A stretch of 64,000 bases of DNA from Marinobacter litoralis (GCF_003336705.1 NZ_QMDL01000002.1:357262-421261); one strand, 5' to 3'. Shown: positions 36,632-46,231, numbered from the stretch's first letter. Translations and numbers: made by a program. The notes: generated by a model from the sequence alone, not told the origin.

Positions 36632-38145
36632 ATCACTGGCTCATCGCTCCCATCGCCATTCCGTTACTTGGCGGCATACTGCAGACCTTTATGGGCTATG
36701 CACCCATCAGCCTGCGGCGAACACTGGCCATTACCACCAGTGTGCTGGTTTTGGTTGCCTCTATCGTTCTGGTGGGTCTGGCCGACGACGGCAGCTACCG
36801 GGTATACGCGTTCGGCAACTGGCAGCCGCCCTTTGGCATTGTACTGGTACTCGACCGCCTCGCTGCGCTGATGCTGGTGCTGACATCAGTACTGGCTGTC
36901 TTTGCTCACATATTCTCGATTGGCGGAGCAGACGAAGGTAATCGGCAGTTCCACACGCTGTTCCTGTTCCAGATTATGGGTCTGAACATCGCGTTTCTGA
37001 CCGGCGACCTGTTCAACCTGTTTGTGGCCTTTGAAGTGCTGCTGATTGCGTCCTACAGCCTGTTAATGCATGGCGGCGGCACCATCCGAACCGTACCCGG
37101 GCTGCACTATGTGGCCTTGAACCTTGTCGGTTCCGCCATCTTCCTGATTGCAGTAGGCATGATCTACAGCGTCACCGGCACACTGAACATGGCGGATCTG
37201 GCGGTCAAAATCCCGCAGGTAACCGGCGAAAACCTGGCACTGGTGAAAGCCGGCGCTATGATGCTGCTGGTGGTGTTCGGCTTAAAAGCTGCCATCCTGC
37301 CTCTGTGCTTTTGGCTCCCCAAAGCTTACGCCAAAGCCACTGCGCCGGTGGCGGCCTTGTTTGCGATTATGACCAAGGTTGGTGTTTACGCCATTATCCG
37401 GGTTTATGTTTTGATCTTCGGTGAAGGCGCGGGCGAGCTGGCATCTCTTGGCATGGACTGGCTGTTCCCGCTGGCGCTGATTACACTGGCGATGGGCGTG
37501 GTAGGTGCCTTGGGTGCGAACAATCTGAAAACGCTCATTGCCTGGCAAGTCATTATTTCGGTCGGCACCTTGCTTGCGCCGGTTGCCCTGGGTTCCGAAG
37601 CGGGTGTTTCAGCCGCTTTGTTCTATCTGCTCAGCACCACCTGGACCGTGGCTGGCCTGTTCCTGGTGGCCGAACTGGTCGCCATCCAAAGAGGCAGCGC
37701 GGGCGACCGCATTGTCACTGCACCCAAAATGCCTCACCGGACGCTCATCAGCGTTCTATTCATGATCGGCGCGGTTTCTGCGGCCGGATTACCCCCGTTG
37801 AGCGGCTTCTTCGGTAAGGTACTGATTCTGAAATCGGTAGAGACCGGTCCGCAAATGGCCTGGCTATGGTCGGTACTGCTGATCGGCAGTTTCCTGACGC
37901 TTATCGCATACAGCCGTGCCGGGAGTATTCTTTTCTGGCGCACCATTGATGGCCACATCAAACCGCCGGAACCGATGAAAGGCGTCGTCTCGGTATCCAC
38001 CGGTGCATTAATCGGGCTGACAGTAGTGATCGTGGCCTTTGCTGGCCCGATCAACGAATACACGGTGGCCACTGCCGCCCAGTTGTTTGACACCTCTGCT
38101 TATACTCAGATTCTCGAAACGCCAGTCTTTGGGGGGAAAAACTGA
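36628..38145 (+). CDS. mrpD: Mrp antiporter subunit D
   Basis: 505-residue NuoN/NuoM-like subunit with about 14 TM segments; carries the conserved glutamate segment FVAFEVLLIASYSLLM and the lysine-containing proton path segment FCFWLPKAYAKAT (read LPLCFWLPKAY). One of the two antiporter-type subunits of the complex. Overlaps mrpC by ATGA and mrpE by TGATG. Confidence 0.94.
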   Translation: MNHWLIAPIAIPLLGGILQTFMGYAPISLRRTLAITTSVLVLVASIVLVGLADDGSYRVYAFGNWQPPFGIVLVLDRLAALMLVLTSVLAVFAHIFSIGGADEGNRQFHTLFLFQIMGLNIAFLTGDLFNLFVAFEVLLIASYSLLMHGGGTIRTVPGLHYVALNLVGSAIFLIAVGMIYSVTGTLNMADLAVKIPQVTGENLALVKAGAMMLLVVFGLKAAILPLCFWLPKAYAKATAPVAALFAIMTKVGVYAIIRVYVLIFGEGAGELASLGMDWLFPLALITLAMGVVGALGANNLKTLIAWQVIISVGTLLAPVALGSEAGVSAALFYLLSTTWTVAGLFLVAELVAIQRGSAGDRIVTAPKMPHRTLISVLFMIGAVSAAGLPPLSGFFGKVLILKSVETGPQMAWLWSVLLIGSFLTLIAYSRAGSILFWRTIDGHIKPPEPMKGVVSVSTGALIGLTVVIVAFAGPINEYTVATAAQLFDTSAYTQILETPVFGGKN

Positions 38146-38633
38146 TGTTCGATCGTTTGAATTTCCCGCAACCCTGGTTAAGTCTGGTGCTTTTCAGCAC
38201 TTGGCAGTTCCTCAGCGACGGTATTTCCGGAGCCAGTGTGGTGATGGGTCTTTTGCTGGCCTGGATCATCCCCCAAATCACACACGGCTTCTGGCCGGAA
38301 AGGCCGGCTTTCGTGAAGGTATGGCGAATGCCGATGTTCGTTCTGATCGTGGTCTGGGATATTCTGGTGGCCAGCTGCAAGGTAGCAGTGTTGATTCTGA
38401 ACCCCAGGCCGCCCAAGCCGGTGTTCGTAAACTATCCTCTTCAGCTGGAGCACCCGCTGGCCATTTCGTTACTGGCCAGTACGATTTCACTGACCCCGGG
38501 CACAGTGAGTGCCGACGTCAGCGATGACAACAAGACGCTACTGATCCATGCCCTGGATGCAGAAAGCGAACAAGAGGTCATCGATGCGATCCACAAACGA
38601 TACGAGAAGCCGTTGATGGAGATGTTCCGATGA
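38145..38633 (+). CDS. mrpE: Mrp antiporter subunit E
   Basis: 162 residues with two to three N-terminal TM segments and a cytosolic C-terminal domain (ISLTPGTVSADVSDDNKTLLIHALD is the MrpE signature). Required for assembly of the complex in studied systems. Starts in TGATG and overlaps mrpF by 4 bases. Confidence 0.93.
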   Translation: MFDRLNFPQPWLSLVLFSTWQFLSDGISGASVVMGLLLAWIIPQITHGFWPERPAFVKVWRMPMFVLIVVWDILVASCKVAVLILNPRPPKPVFVNYPLQLEHPLAISLLASTISLTPGTVSADVSDDNKTLLIHALDAESEQEVIDAIHKRYEKPLMEMFR

Positions 38634-38899
38634 TGACAACTGCACTCTACCTAACCATCGCCATGGTCATGGTTGCGGCTTTGCTGAACGTCTATCGCCT
38701 GATCAAAGGCCCGGACGCACCGGATCGGGTTCTGGCACTGGACACGCTGTACATCAACGCCATCGCCATGATCATTCTGCTGGGCATTGCCTTCAACTCG
38801 CGCATGTACCTCGAGTCAGGCCTGCTGATCGCCGTTATGGGCTTCGTCAGCACCGTCGCCATGGCGAAATACCTGAAACGCGGCAGCGTTATCGAATAA
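38630..38899 (+). CDS. mrpF: Mrp antiporter subunit F
   Basis: 89 residues, three TM segments, with the MrpF signature RLIKGPDAPDRVLALDTL. Starts in the 3' end of mrpE (ATGA overlap) and is followed after 21 bases by mrpG. Confidence 0.93.
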   Translation: MMTTALYLTIAMVMVAALLNVYRLIKGPDAPDRVLALDTLYINAIAMIILLGIAFNSRMYLESGLLIAVMGFVSTVAMAKYLKRGSVIE

Positions 38900-38920
38900 T
38901 CGGGCCGAAGGAGGCATTCC

Positions 38921-39247
38921 ATGAGTCCAATTACTGAATACATTGTTTCGGCTCTGCTCATTGTAGGCGGCGCATTCACATTGGTCGGTGCCATTGGGTT
39001 AGCACGACTGCCCGATTTTTTCACCCGCTTGCATGGCCCCACGAAAGCAACCACAGTAGGTGTCGGCGCAATCATGCTGAGTTCGGTGATCTACTTCAGC
39101 AGCCACGGCTTTGGTATTTCAGAAATACTGATCACCGTATTTCTGTTCATGACAGCACCAGTAAGCGCCAACATGCTGGCGAAAGCCGCCATGCATATGG
39201 GCGTCAAATCTATGAAAGGCACCCAAGGCAATCCCTGGGAGCAATAA
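38921..39247 (+). CDS. mrpG: Mrp antiporter subunit G
   Basis: 108 residues, three TM segments, with the MrpG core FTLVGAIGLARLPDFFTRLH. It has its own strong AAGGAGG-like site. Completes the set A(B)CDEFG. No terminator follows; the acyl-CoA ligase gene begins 30 bases later and may be read through. Confidence 0.93.
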   Translation: MSPITEYIVSALLIVGGAFTLVGAIGLARLPDFFTRLHGPTKATTVGVGAIMLSSVIYFSSHGFGISEILITVFLFMTAPVSANMLAKAAMHMGVKSMKGTQGNPWEQ

Positions 39248-39277
39248 CAAAAAACAAAAGACACGAGGTGTTCAGAG

Positions 39278-40924
39278 ATGGCCAAAACAAAAATTCTTCA
39301 GCCAGCAGATAATGCCTACCAGTACCCGCTACTGATCAAACGACTCCTGATGTCCGGGCCCCGATACAACCCGGATCAGGAAATCGTCTACGCCAATCGC
39401 AGCAAGTACACCTACAGCGATCTGGTTGAGCGTGTGCACCGCTTGGCCAACGCGCTCACGGATGCCGGCGTAAAAGCCGGGGACACGGTTGCGGTGATGG
39501 ATTGGGACACGCCCCGCTACCTGGAGTGCTTCTTCGCCATTCCAATGATTGGCGCCATCCTGCATACCGTGAACGTGCGGCTGTCACCGGAACAGATTGT
39601 CTACACCATGAACCACGCTGAAGACGATGTGGTGTTGGTACACGATGACTTCATGCCGATTATTGAAGGCGTAAAAGACGATATTCAGACGGTTAAAACC
39701 TGGATTCAGCTCACCGATAACGAGTCAGCTGCCGACACGTCAATAGAAACACTGGGTGAGTATGAAACGTTACTGGGCAATGCAGACACACAATTCGATT
39801 TCCCGGATTTTGACGAGAACAGCGTCGCAACCACCTTTTACACCACCGGCACCACCGGCAACCCCAAGGGCGTCTATTTCAGCCACCGCCAATTGGTTCT
39901 GCACACGCTCGCTATGACAGGCACCCTGTCTGCCTACGATGAAATGCCGTTCCTGCGCTCGTCTTCGGTTTACATGCCGGTAACGCCTATGTTCCACGTT
40001 CACGCGTGGGGCGTACCCTATGCGGCCACATTATTGGGTATCAAACAGGTGTATCCGGGCCGGTACGAACCCGAATTACTGGTCGATCTGATCAAAACAC
40101 ACAAAGTAACCACATCCCATTGCGTGCCCACCGTTATGCAAATGATGATGGGCACGGAATCGATCAAAACCGCCGATCTGAGCAACTGGCATGTTCTGAT
40201 CGGCGGCAGCGCTCTGACCAAAGGCTTGTGTGATGCCGCCGCCAAACTGGGCATCAAGATGTACACCGGCTATGGCATGTCGGAAACCTGCCCGCTTTTG
40301 AGTGCCACCTACCTCAAACCGGAAGATCTGGAATTGCCGCTGGAAGAACAAACCCACATCCGTGTGAAAACCGGCATTGCGGTACCCATGGTTGAGTTGG
40401 AGATTGTTGACCCAAGTGGCGAGCCGGTTGCTCACGACGGACAGGCCAAAGGTGAAGTGGTGGCCCGTGCGCCCTGGCTAACCCAGAATTACTTCAAGGA
40501 GCCACAGAAAGGCGAAGATCTCTGGCAAGGTGGCTGGCTGCACACCGGTGACGTGGCGTCGATGGAGCCGAATAATACCCTCACCATCAAAGACCGCATT
40601 AAAGATGTGATCAAAACCGGCGGCGAGTGGTTGTCATCTCTGGATCTGGAAAACCTGATCAGCCAGCACCCGGCTGTGGCCGGTGCCGCCGTTGTAGGTG
40701 TTCCGGACGAAAAATGGGGCGAGCGACCTTACGCTTTGGTGACACTCAAACCCGGCGAAAACGTCGGGTTGGAAGACATTCAGCAGCACCTGCAGAAATT
40801 TGTGGAAAGCGGTGAAATCAACAAGTGGGCGATTCCCAGCCAGATTGATTTCGTGGAAGACATCCCGAAAACCAGCGTGGGCAAGATCAACAAGAAACTG
40901 ATTCGAGACCAGCTGGCTGAGTAA
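39278..40924 (+). CDS. Fatty-acid/medium-chain acyl-CoA synthetase (AlkK-like)
   Basis: AMP-forming ligase of 548 residues activating fatty acids to acyl-CoA. The P-loop-like motif FYTTGTTGNPKG, the A5 motif GYGMSETCPLL, the A7 hinge GGWLHTGDVAS and the A10 lysine KTSVGKINKKLI are intact. Length and order match AlkK-type medium-chain ligases of alkane degraders. It may be co-transcribed with mrp but is functionally linked with alkB and beta-oxidation genes nearby. A strong terminator follows. Chain-length preference is not readable. Confidence 0.92.
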   Translation: MAKTKILQPADNAYQYPLLIKRLLMSGPRYNPDQEIVYANRSKYTYSDLVERVHRLANALTDAGVKAGDTVAVMDWDTPRYLECFFAIPMIGAILHTVNVRLSPEQIVYTMNHAEDDVVLVHDDFMPIIEGVKDDIQTVKTWIQLTDNESAADTSIETLGEYETLLGNADTQFDFPDFDENSVATTFYTTGTTGNPKGVYFSHRQLVLHTLAMTGTLSAYDEMPFLRSSSVYMPVTPMFHVHAWGVPYAATLLGIKQVYPGRYEPELLVDLIKTHKVTTSHCVPTVMQMMMGTESIKTADLSNWHVLIGGSALTKGLCDAAAKLGIKMYTGYGMSETCPLLSATYLKPEDLELPLEEQTHIRVKTGIAVPMVELEIVDPSGEPVAHDGQAKGEVVARAPWLTQNYFKEPQKGEDLWQGGWLHTGDVASMEPNNTLTIKDRIKDVIKTGGEWLSSLDLENLISQHPAVAGAAVVGVPDEKWGERPYALVTLKPGENVGLEDIQQHLQKFVESGEINKWAIPSQIDFVEDIPKTSVGKINKKLIRDQLAE

Positions 40925-40938
40925 TCCGCCAGCCAACT

Positions 40939-40974
40939 AAAAAACCGGTGTTCGTTCTCGCGCACCGGTTTTTT
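40939..40974. terminator. Bidirectional rho-independent terminator
   Basis: A 12-bp stem (AAAAAACCGGTG/CACCGGTTTTTT) with a 12-base loop lies between the converging ligase and dadA genes. Confidence 0.9.
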
Positions 40975-40984
40975 TATGAACGAT

Positions 40985-42238
40985 TCACAGCCCGCTAAAA
41001 GCGAAGTCCACCTCGGGCTTTTGCCCGCTGACGATGTCTGCAAGCGCCGCGGCCGAGCCACAGGAGTGCGTCCATCCCAAAGTGCCGTGCCCGGTATTCA
41101 GATACAGATTACTGAACGGACTTTTTCCAATGTAAGGCACATTGGAAGGCGTTGTTGGCCGAAGCCCGGTCCAGAACGCCGCTTGCTCCCAATGCGCTGC
41201 ATCCGGCATCAGTTCCGCCGCCCTGCGCACGATAGCCCGGCATCGGGTGCCGTTCAGCGTCCGGCTGTAACCGCCCAACTCTGCGGTACCGGCAACCCGA
41301 ATACGGTCGCCCAGCCTTGAGTAAACCAGCTTGAACTCGTCATCGGTCAGACTCACCTTAAAAGCGGCTTCTTCGTTCTTGACCGGTACCGTAATGGAGT
41401 AACCCTTGGCCGGGTAGATATTCAAAAACAGCCCTAACGGCCGGGCGAGCACCGCACTGAAACTCCCAAGACTCAGCACGTAGCTATCCGCTCGTAGCGT
41501 ATGATGTTTGCCTTCACTAAGAGCCTGAACGCCAAGAATCCGATCACCTACTTTCTCAAACCCCAGCACCTCGGTGCCATAAAGGAACTCGACGCCCGCT
41601 TCCCGACAACGCTCGGCCAATGCTTGGGTAAATTTTCGGGCATCGCCGCTTTCATCTTCCGAGGTATAAGTGGCCCCGGCGATTCGATGATGGATGGGCT
41701 TCAAGGCCGGCTCTAGCTCTACCGCCCGATCGGCTTCGACGACCTGCCGATCACAGCCCAGTTCACGCATAATCCGCGCGGGTTCCAACGCAGCTTCAAA
41801 TTCTTTGGGGTTGGTATAAAAGTGGAGAATGCCCTTGTCGAGCTGGTCGTACTCGAGAGCAATGTTTTTGCGCAACGCCTGAAGCTGAGCACGACTGTAG
41901 GTGCCCAAATTTACCATCTGGCGAATATTATGAGCGGCCTTGGAAGAGGTGCACTGGCCGAGAAATGACAGCGCCCAGCGCCATTGGTATGGGTCCAGCC
42001 CCGGGCGGAACAGCAAGGGTGCCTCGGGTTGAGACAACCATTTAAGAACCTTCAGCGGGGCTGCCGGATTCGCCCAGGGCTCGGCGTGGGAGACGGAGAT
42101 CTGGCCACCATTGGCATAACTGGTCTCGAGCCCGGATTGAGGTTGACGATCGACCACCGTAACCTGGTGCCCCTGCGCCTGAAGAAACCAAGCCGTAGTA
42201 ACTCCCACGACCCCAGCGCCCAGTACCAGAAGGTGCAT
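40985..42238 (-). CDS. dadA: D-amino acid dehydrogenase small subunit
   Basis: FAD enzyme of 417 residues oxidising D-amino acids (mainly D-Ala) to keto acids at the inner membrane. The N-terminal dinucleotide fold MHLLVLGAGVVGVTTAWFL and the family C-terminal segment FWTGLRPTTPSNVPYIGKS...NTGHGTLGWTHSCGSA are both present. No dadX racemase is adjacent. It is followed upstream by the SUI1 gene 35 bases away on the same strand. Confidence 0.95.
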   Translation of the reverse strand: MHLLVLGAGVVGVTTAWFLQAQGHQVTVVDRQPQSGLETSYANGGQISVSHAEPWANPAAPLKVLKWLSQPEAPLLFRPGLDPYQWRWALSFLGQCTSSKAAHNIRQMVNLGTYSRAQLQALRKNIALEYDQLDKGILHFYTNPKEFEAALEPARIMRELGCDRQVVEADRAVELEPALKPIHHRIAGATYTSEDESGDARKFTQALAERCREAGVEFLYGTEVLGFEKVGDRILGVQALSEGKHHTLRADSYVLSLGSFSAVLARPLGLFLNIYPAKGYSITVPVKNEEAAFKVSLTDDEFKLVYSRLGDRIRVAGTAELGGYSRTLNGTRCRAIVRRAAELMPDAAHWEQAAFWTGLRPTTPSNVPYIGKSPFSNLYLNTGHGTLGWTHSCGSAAALADIVSGQKPEVDFAFSGL

Positions 42239-42273
42239 ACCTCTTATTCCTTAATAATCGTTTGAATAGAGCC

Positions 42274-42633
42274 TCAGCCGCCGGACCGCTTAACCGTCCA
42301 TCCTTTTTGCTGAAGCAAGGGGACCAGAAGATCCCGATGATCGCCCTGAATCTCAACTACGCCGTCTTTTACTGTACCACCGGTGCCGCATTTTGCTTTT
42401 AGCACTTTGGCGTAGTCTTTCAGGGCTTTACTGTCCATGGGAATGCCGGTTATCAAAGTCACACCCTTACCCTTACGGCCTTTGGTTTCGCGGCTGACAC
42501 GCACAACGCCGTCACCTTCAGGCTGCACGGGCTCGCCGCAAGAACACTCGGAAACCGGGTTTCGGCAGCCCGGGCACATGCGGCCTTGCTCGGTAGAGAA
42601 GACCAGCCCGCCTTCACGCTTTTTCATACCCAT
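42274..42633 (-). CDS. yciH: SUI1/eIF1-like protein YciH
   Basis: 119 residues. An N-terminal Cys-rich segment (CPGCRNPVSECSCG), which may bind zinc, precedes the SUI1 domain (GVTLITGIPMDSKALKDYAKVLKAKC, GTVKDGVVEIQGDHRDLLVPLLQQKGW). Such proteins affect translation initiation fidelity in E. coli. AGGA lies 8 bases before the ATG; a second ATG two codons later is possible. Confidence 0.92.
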   Translation of the reverse strand: MGMKKREGGLVFSTEQGRMCPGCRNPVSECSCGEPVQPEGDGVVRVSRETKGRKGKGVTLITGIPMDSKALKDYAKVLKAKCGTGGTVKDGVVEIQGDHRDLLVPLLQQKGWTVKRSGG

Positions 42634-42654
42634 GAACGAAATCCTGTCTGCTAA

Positions 42655-43182
42655 TCAGTTCAAGCCCGGAGGGTATTTCGAAAACATTTCCGAGACAACC
42701 TCATCAATCAACTTGCGCCGTGTTTCAGGAGACTGGTTTTCGTTCAGGTAACGACGACTGGCTGCGCGCCAGACCACTTCAGCACTGTCTTGATCTACCA
42801 GTTCCAGTACCAGCTTTCCTTCAGTCACTTCCCGAACCGGAGCAGGCGCCGCCATGCCCCAACCAAAGTTTCCGCTACCAAATCCAAAGCCAAGCCCTAC
42901 GCCGGTTTGCTCCAGACGCTCTTCCGACACAATCTGCCAGCTGACCAACAAGTCCGCGTCGCCCTTCGCCACTTTCTTCATAGCTTTGCGGTTAAGCTCC
43001 CGCTCAACGGCACTGCGCACCCGCGCATCATCCAGAGAGGCAAAACCCGAGCCTTTCTCCATTGGCGCATAGGCCCAGCTGCTGTAATTTCCGAAAACCG
43101 TCGCTGTGTTGTAATCAGTTACCACGTTGCTGGCACAACCGACCATCATCATGGCCAGGGCCGCCACCATTAAAACTCGCAT
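42655..43182 (-). CDS. DUF4136 lipoprotein
   Basis: 175 residues with lipobox (MVGC, Cys16) and the DUF4136 pattern: VVTDYNTATVFGNYSSWAYAP near the start, then DARVRSAVERELNRKAM, DLLVSW, and VVWRAASRRYL. Probably an outer-membrane-anchored periplasmic protein. AAGGAG lies 7 bases before the ATG. Function unknown. Confidence 0.87.
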   Translation of the reverse strand: MRVLMVAALAMMMVGCASNVVTDYNTATVFGNYSSWAYAPMEKGSGFASLDDARVRSAVERELNRKAMKKVAKGDADLLVSWQIVSEERLEQTGVGLGFGFGSGNFGWGMAAPAPVREVTEGKLVLELVDQDSAEVVWRAASRRYLNENQSPETRRKLIDEVVSEMFSKYPPGLN

Positions 43183-43254
43183 AGATGTTCTCCTTCATTG
43201 GAGTTGTCTGTCACATTATACCCAGTGTACCTGTAGTGCCACCCGCCAGATTGA

Positions 43255-43860
43255 TCAGGTTTCAAAACGGTAATCCAGTTTCTGAGACTCACAAAACGCA
43301 GACAATTCATGCTGCCGGGCTTCAGGAACTGAAACCAGAGCACGAACTTGCGCGCCGTACTCAATCGACTCAACCGCTCCTTCGTGACCGTCACACCAAT
43401 GCCGCAGCGGCTGCTCATCGGCAAAATCCAGCTCTACATGGGCCTGAACTCTGGTTTGTTGAACCACCCTGCCCACTTCCGACAAGACACTCTCGGCAGC
43501 ACCAGCGTAGGCACGTACCAAGCCGCCAGCGCCCAGTTTGATGCCGCCAAAATAGCGCACCACAATCACCAGCACATCGCCCATGTCTTTGTGTTGAATC
43601 ACGTTGAGAATCGGCTTGCCCGCTGTGCCGGACGGCTCGCCGTCGTCATTCATCGCGGCCTCTGCCGCCGAGCCGGGGCGGCCAATTTGGTAGCCCCAAC
43701 ACACGTGGCGGGCATCCGGATAATCCCGATGTGCCTCGGCTACCCGCTCGCGGACTTCATCACGGCTACCAACCGGACACACCCGGGCGATAAAACGGCT
43801 TTTCTTCACTTCCGTTTCTCGCTCAAGGTATCCTGACGGAACCGGGTAATCTTTACTCAT
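43255..43860 (-). CDS. yigZ: YigZ/IMPACT family protein
   Basis: 201 residues from the ATG at 43858-43860; an extended frame adding 46 residues overlaps the divergent gene and is rejected. UPF0029 core: KKSRFIARVCPV, DARHVCWGYQIG, MNDDGEPSGTAGKPIL, and VIVVRYFGGIKLGAGGLVRAY. A C-terminal domain of about 65 residues has the usual ferredoxin-like layout. Its cellular role is poorly defined (a link with translation or nucleic acid is proposed for the family). Confidence 0.92.
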   Translation of the reverse strand: MSKDYPVPSGYLERETEVKKSRFIARVCPVGSRDEVRERVAEAHRDYPDARHVCWGYQIGRPGSAAEAAMNDDGEPSGTAGKPILNVIQHKDMGDVLVIVVRYFGGIKLGAGGLVRAYAGAAESVLSEVGRVVQQTRVQAHVELDFADEQPLRHWCDGHEGAVESIEYGAQVRALVSVPEARQHELSAFCESQKLDYRFET

Positions 43861-43870
43861 GAGGCAACCT

Positions 43871-44086
43871 ATGACATCCGACGACAGTGAAAACAAAACA
43901 CCAGGCACTGCCAGCCCGGCAAAATTCCGCAAAGCCGGTTGCGGCATCCGGTTTGAAGAAGACGAGTTGCAGGAAGGCATCGATTTCTCGAATGCCACTC
44001 ACCTGAAACCCGTTGACGACGAAGCTGAACAGGCGCCAACGGCACCGCCAGCAAAAGCCCAATCAGCTTCCGAAGAAAACCGGTAG
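43871..44086 (+). CDS. Small hypothetical protein (71 residues)
   Basis: Starts 11 bases from the yigZ start on the opposite strand, with GAGG 6 bases upstream; a further upstream ATG at 43859 is possible. Sequence: a short conserved-looking core (KFRKAGCGIRFEEDELQEGIDFSN) and an Ala/Pro-rich end. Converges with and overlaps the CpxA-like kinase gene by 24 bases. Codon use looks coding, but it matches no family I recognise. Confidence 0.5.
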   Translation: MTSDDSENKTPGTASPAKFRKAGCGIRFEEDELQEGIDFSNATHLKPVDDEAEQAPTAPPAKAQSASEENR

Positions 44087-45379
44087 CCGAACGGTGACTT
44101 GAAGACCACCACCCGGCCGATTGCGGGCAGTGATAACCCCGTCATGGGCATGGATGATATCCCGAGCAATGGAAAGCCCCAAGCCCCAGCCTTTACCGCC
44201 GCGAGATTCGTCGGTGCGGAAGAAGGGTTCGAACAGCTGATTGAGCATGTCTTCTGGCGCGCCGGGGCCCTCATCGGCAATCGACACTTCCACCTGCCCG
44301 CTCGAAACCGATAGCTCAACATCAACAGATCGTCCGGGCGGCGTGTGATCTAACGCATTCTGCAGAACATTATCGAATGCCCGCTGTAACAAGCCTGAAT
44401 CGCCCAAAATGGAAAGGGTGACAACGTCATCACTCGCCACTAACTTGCAATCTACCCCTTGCTGCTCGGCGTAATCACTCGCATCACCCAACACCCGATT
44501 CATCAATGCCAAAGGTTTGAGCGGCTGCTGCTCGATAGAACTTCCATTTTCGGACACACGATACAGCGTCAGAATCTGGCCGGTCATGGCTTCGAGCCTC
44601 TCATTCTGGCGCAATATACTTTCCATGAGCGCCGGGTCTGCGCCCTCGTCGCTGGCCAATTCAATAGCAACCCGCTGCCGGGCCAGAGGGGTTCTCAGAT
44701 CGTGGGAGATGTCTCTCAATAAACGGTTATGCCGATCCAGCAACTGGCACAAACGATCGGTCATGGCATTAAACGCCGTGGCCAGCTGCCCTACCTCGTC
44801 GCGGCGGTGGGCAATGGCATCAGCCACCCGCAAGTCGGTATCGCCATGGGCGATCGAGCGAGCCGTCCCTTCCATATGCTTGAGCGGCCGGGAGACAAAG
44901 CGCGCAATCCACCAACAGGCCAACGATATGATGAAAAAAGCCAGCGCCAGTTCAATCATTCGGAAAAAGCCCGGATGCAGCCAGCCTTCGCCGCCCATTC
45001 GGGGCCAGGCAATCAACTGAAAACCTCCGTCCAAATCCAGCACAGCGGGCTTGCTTGGGTGCCAGCTGGATTTAATCCGGTCGCGAACGCTGCGTGGCAA
45101 ACGATGGTGGCCACGTTCCTTTTCAATCAGCATCAAGTGAAGCTGCAGCCTCTCACCTTCAACGCGAAGGAATCGCCATGCCTCACTTTTACCGAGTTGC
45201 TGCCTTAGATTCACCGCCTCATTGGCAATTTCATGCAACCCTACCTGGCGCTCAATCGCTTGACGCTCCCGGTCCAGCAGGAAACGGGTAGCAAGCTGAC
45301 TGGCCACCACCGTCACCACCATCGCCAGCCAAATGGAGAGAAAAATCCGCCAGAACAAAGGAAACCTAAAACGCGTCAT
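44063..45379 (-). CDS. Sensor histidine kinase, CpxA/RstB-like
   Basis: 438 residues. TM1 at 9-29, a periplasmic domain of about 110 residues, TM2 at 139-160, HAMP 160-215, H-box with His226 (LLRDISHDLRTPLARQR), N-box (NVLQNALDH), G1 (IADEGPGAPED) and G2 (GWGLGLSIA). The gene order regulator-kinase divergent from a Spy/CpxP-like gene is that of the Cpx envelope-stress system, so that role is likely. Its start overlaps the regulator stop (ATGA). Orthology with CpxA is an inference from context. Confidence 0.92.
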   Translation of the reverse strand: MTRFRFPLFWRIFLSIWLAMVVTVVASQLATRFLLDRERQAIERQVGLHEIANEAVNLRQQLGKSEAWRFLRVEGERLQLHLMLIEKERGHHRLPRSVRDRIKSSWHPSKPAVLDLDGGFQLIAWPRMGGEGWLHPGFFRMIELALAFFIISLACWWIARFVSRPLKHMEGTARSIAHGDTDLRVADAIAHRRDEVGQLATAFNAMTDRLCQLLDRHNRLLRDISHDLRTPLARQRVAIELASDEGADPALMESILRQNERLEAMTGQILTLYRVSENGSSIEQQPLKPLALMNRVLGDASDYAEQQGVDCKLVASDDVVTLSILGDSGLLQRAFDNVLQNALDHTPPGRSVDVELSVSSGQVEVSIADEGPGAPEDMLNQLFEPFFRTDESRGGKGWGLGLSIARDIIHAHDGVITARNRPGGGLQVTVRLPVFFGS

Positions 45380-46065
45380 TCGGTGGGCACCCGATAGCTG
45401 TATCCAAGGCCCCGCACCGTTTCGATTCTGGGCGGGTCGTCATTTCCGAGTTTTTTACGCAAGTTACTCACATGCATATCCAACGTGCGGTCGTAGGCTT
45501 CGAGCCTGCGCCCTAAAGCCCACTGCATCAGATCGGTTTTACGAACCACACTGCCCGCATGGGCAAGCAACACCTGCAACACCTCGTATTCGGTCGCGGT
45601 CAGCTCAAGGGGTTTCTCATTCTGGTAGATACGCCGCTGATCCGGCTCAACACGCAGATCTCCATAGACCCGGCTAGCATCCAGGTCAGCCTGCTGATCC
45701 CAGGCTACCCGGCGCAGTATGGCCTGCAAGCGTGCAACCAGCTCACGAGGGTTACAAGGTTTGGGTATGTAATCGTCTGCGCCGACTTCAAGACCCACAA
45801 TCCGGTCGGTTTCATCCCCCCGGGCGGTCAGCAAAATCACGGGCAGATGGGTTTTTCCTCGCAGCTCGCGCAGCACATCTAAGCCATTAATGTCCGGCAG
45901 CATGATGTCCAGAACCACAATATCGCAATCCTGCCCCAAGGCCAGCGACAGACCATCACGACCATTGGCGGCCTCTCGAACACTGAAGCCTTGTGTTGTT
46001 AAATAACGCGCCAGCAACTGCCTCAGCTCATCATCGTCTTCAACCAGCAATACCCGATTCTGCAT
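45376..46065 (-). CDS. OmpR-family response regulator, CpxR-like
   Basis: 229 residues. Receiver domain with EDDDE at 9-13, phosphoacceptor Asp53 (VVLDIMLPD) and Lys near 101 (YIPKPCN); winged-helix domain from about 135 (LELTATEYEVLQVLLAHAG, DMHVSNLRKKLG). First gene of a two-gene operon with the kinase. Direct repeats in the upstream region fit a binding site of this family. Confidence 0.94.
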   Translation of the reverse strand: MQNRVLLVEDDDELRQLLARYLTTQGFSVREAANGRDGLSLALGQDCDIVVLDIMLPDINGLDVLRELRGKTHLPVILLTARGDETDRIVGLEVGADDYIPKPCNPRELVARLQAILRRVAWDQQADLDASRVYGDLRVEPDQRRIYQNEKPLELTATEYEVLQVLLAHAGSVVRKTDLMQWALGRRLEAYDRTLDMHVSNLRKKLGNDDPPRIETVRGLGYSYRVPTE

Positions 46066-46136
46066 TTCTGCCCCTCAACCTTTATCTGCAGCTAGTCTAG
46101 CACGGTGCCCCGGCGCCTCTGGTGCGCCAGATTTTC

Positions 46137-46158
46137 CCTTTACCCAACCTTTACACAA
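46137..46158. promoter_or_regulatory. Tandem repeat, candidate CpxR-type operator
   Basis: CCTTTACCCAA and CCTTTACACAA are adjacent 11-base direct repeats (10 of 11 identical), one helical turn apart. On the minus strand they read GTAAA-N6-GTAAA, close to the CpxR consensus. They lie between the divergent regulator and Spy/CpxP-like genes. Confidence 0.6.
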
Positions 46159-46231
46159 GCCTGACGCTCCCTGACGTTTTAAGGGCGTAACATGGGTTTC
46201 GTAGACAGTCTAAAACCACGAGGAACACATC

